NCBI GenBank assembly: GCA_903772945.1
Contig: CAICTM010000734.1
Coordinates: 1 to 50,727 of the forward strand
Length of the DNA: 50,727 nt
From: Seminavis robusta
Taxonomy: Eukaryota; Bacillariophyta; Bacillariophyceae; Naviculales; Naviculaceae
Reading direction: 5' to 3'
This document shows, in pieces, positions 49,254 to 50,727 of this stretch (within the stretch, counting starts at the first letter, position 1; each line of letters starts with the position of its first letter). A program made the translations under genes and the position numbers. The notes under the pieces were generated by a model. That model saw nothing but the letters and a program-made list of their open reading frames with translations. It had not been told where the DNA came from and made no database searches.

Positions 49254-50727
49254 TCACTCCCTCAGTGGCGACTGTCGACTCTGAGTGTTTCTTACCGCAT
49301 CCTTGGTATCTCCTGACCAAAACAGCAGTGCATTCAGCATAGGCCATACCGATGTATAGTCCCAGTGTTTGCTGAGGATATCTGCAGGGTTAGTAGATCC
49401 AGGGATATGATGAAATCTCAAGATACTTGCAGCAACGGCTTCCCTAGTACGGTGGTAGGAAAGCGCATTGTGTCTTTTGAGAATCTTTGAGTGTGGCATC
49501 GAGGCGGTGTTGACTACCGTCTCGTTGTCTCGAACATCATGGTCGGTGTGTCGACCAGTACTCCTAGGTACCTGAACGTGCTCCGTAGGTCAATGATCTG
49601 TTCAGTGGCGGTACGGGCTGCAACATACTCAGATCCGAACGTTGCGGTCTCGACTGTTGACTGTAGCTTGCTGAACCAGTCGATGGGAGTCTTGTTCGCT
49701 AGGTGTAGGACTCCGGTAACTGACCGGCCACTGATGAGATCGTGATAGAGGTTCGCATCCACATATGTGGTGAGAATGACCCGTTTGCCTCGAGGTACCG
49801 GTGCGTTGTGCGGCTGAACTTCTTTGGCACCATGGTAGCATGAGTATTCCCATTCGTACTCTTTCTTGGAATCGCTGAGTAATCCGGTTCCTCCTTTCGG
49901 ATACGTATGATGCCGTGTCGCATCTTGGAAAGGTACCCGCAGATTCTCTTGACTCGCTCTAAGTGACCCATTCTTGGTGCTGCCCGAAATCTGGACATCG
50001 TATGGTGGCCGTGGCGATATCGAACCTTCCAATTTGGATTGCCCACTGTAGACTACCATGAGTGACTGATATATCTTTTGTGTGTTCCATATCGAGATAG
50101 CTCTGTTGTGTCAGTCTCTGGGTGGTCTCCTTTGATGAGTGGAGATGAACTTGTTTGGGCATGTGTCCGAAGATTCGTTGGTAGTTGCTGAGTACCTTCT
50201 CAATATATTTGCGAGGTGCGTAACTCAGTACTCCGTTCTCATCACGGAAGAAATACATCCTAGGTGGAAGCTGATGGCACCGGTTCCCTTTAGTTTGAAC
50301 TTGTGCTCCCCTTCCAATGTCGCGATGATCTTGGATGCGTCTTTGCTGACAATAAGAGGTCGTCTACGTACACAGCATGTATTCGTAGTAGCTCCCTTTG
50401 TCTCTCATCCAGATGTCTGATTCGGCTTTTGAGGAAAGAATCCCATTGAACGAAGAACATCTGCAAATCGTTCATGCCATCGTAATCCGAAGATTGAGTC
50501 CGTATAGGCACGGCTGATGATGAGGGGCATCCTTCTCGATCTCCAAATTCGGGTCTGCGACACGTACACCTTCTCTTTCGTATATGATTCCAAGTAGGCT
50601 TTTCCAATGTCTGTTGCCCCTACCTCACAATCATTGTAGTTCTGCGAGGAATGTGAGGATACGAATCCCTCGTAACGAAACCACACTGGAATAGACGGAG
50701 TTCACTGTGTATCAGTGAGATTTCTTT
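49254..50727 (-). mobile_element. decayed Ty1/copia (CoDi-type) retrotransposon, 3' part of pol
   Basis: Runs off the right edge of the window. In minus-strand order it holds pieces of reverse transcriptase: DIGKAYLESYTKEKVYV (50.6 kb), FGLRWHERFADVLRSMGFFP, then YVDDLLLSAKTHP (the YVDD active site) in a different frame. Ribonuclease H follows: YVDANLYHDLISGRSVTGVL and TVETATFGSEYVAARTATEQ at 49.5-49.8 kb. The extreme C-terminus (49254-49499) has KRHNALSYHRTREAVAA and INPADILSKHW-like NPADILSKHW. The AYxEAYTKEKVY and HALSYHRxRE style is typical of diatom CoDi copia elements. Several frameshifts, including an apparent 1-nt loss near 49527 before TVVNTASMPHSK, show that it is inactive. Gag, integrase and the other LTR lie outside the window. 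Confidence 0.85.
49514..50059 (-). pseudogene. copia RNase H fragment
   Basis: The longest open piece of the element (181 codons). It covers the end of the RT connection and the RNase H domain with the catalytic Asp in TYVDANLYHD and the Glu in ATFGSEYVAARTA. It stops at FETTRR because of a one-base frameshift; the next frame continues as TVVNTASMPHSKILKRHNAL and ends at 49254. Confidence 0.8.

Overview
The window reads as nuclear DNA of a diatom, probably a raphid pennate (inference). Genes are on both strands and separated by repeat-rich spacers. Introns are short (67-116 nt) with GT-AG ends. Several families are typical of diatoms: DUF6824, CRAL-TRIO-like proteins, a GPCR with a long acidic tail, a receptor-type guanylate cyclase, and a decayed CoDi-type Ty1/copia retrotransposon. 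No bacterial operon structure, CRISPR array, rRNA or convincing tRNA was seen.

Layout. 1-9 kb: repeats, a short LRR gene (-), a GPCR-like gene (-), a 10-bp minisatellite, three copies of a dispersed repeat, and a CRAL-TRIO gene (+). 9-15 kb: a six-exon protein kinase (-), a coiled-coil locus with a broken tandem copy (+), and an EF-hand NADPH oxidase (-). 15-20.4 kb: mostly non-coding, with a diatom-family hypothetical gene (-) whose 3' end is tandemly duplicated, a foldback repeat, and an interlocked inverted-repeat structure. 20.4-29.1 kb: a secreted BBE-like FAD oxidase (+), a CRAL-TRIO-like/DUF6824 fusion (-), LSM12 (+), a decayed FAD monooxygenase (+), and a second CRAL-TRIO paralogue (+). 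29-47 kb: a leishmanolysin-like protease (-), a frameshifted unknown gene (+), an M6 protease (-), a receptor guanylate cyclase (-), an acidic protein with a possible myristoylation site (+), a basic-tailed unknown protein (-), and a second M6 protease (+). 47-50.7 kb: a tandem palindrome array, a hypothetical gene (+), and the copia remnant (-).

Joint reading. Many products are predicted to sit at the cell surface or be secreted (GPCR, NADPH oxidase, BBE-like oxidase, leishmanolysin, two M6 proteases, receptor cyclase). This suggests signalling and extracellular chemistry, but nothing in the sequence shows that they form one pathway.

Most striking observations. First, four microexons of 10, 11, 12 and 16 nt in three enzyme genes encode, or directly adjoin, conserved motifs: kinase DLKP, kinase MAPE, M6 FDI and cyclase LFGDT. 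With them the genes read open; without them the motifs and frames are lost. Second, a 61-bp-period array of nested palindromes at 47.33-47.49 kb is itself symmetric overall. Third, two inverted repeats at 19.27-19.86 kb interlock in the order A-B-A'-B', with a perfect 52-bp A arm.
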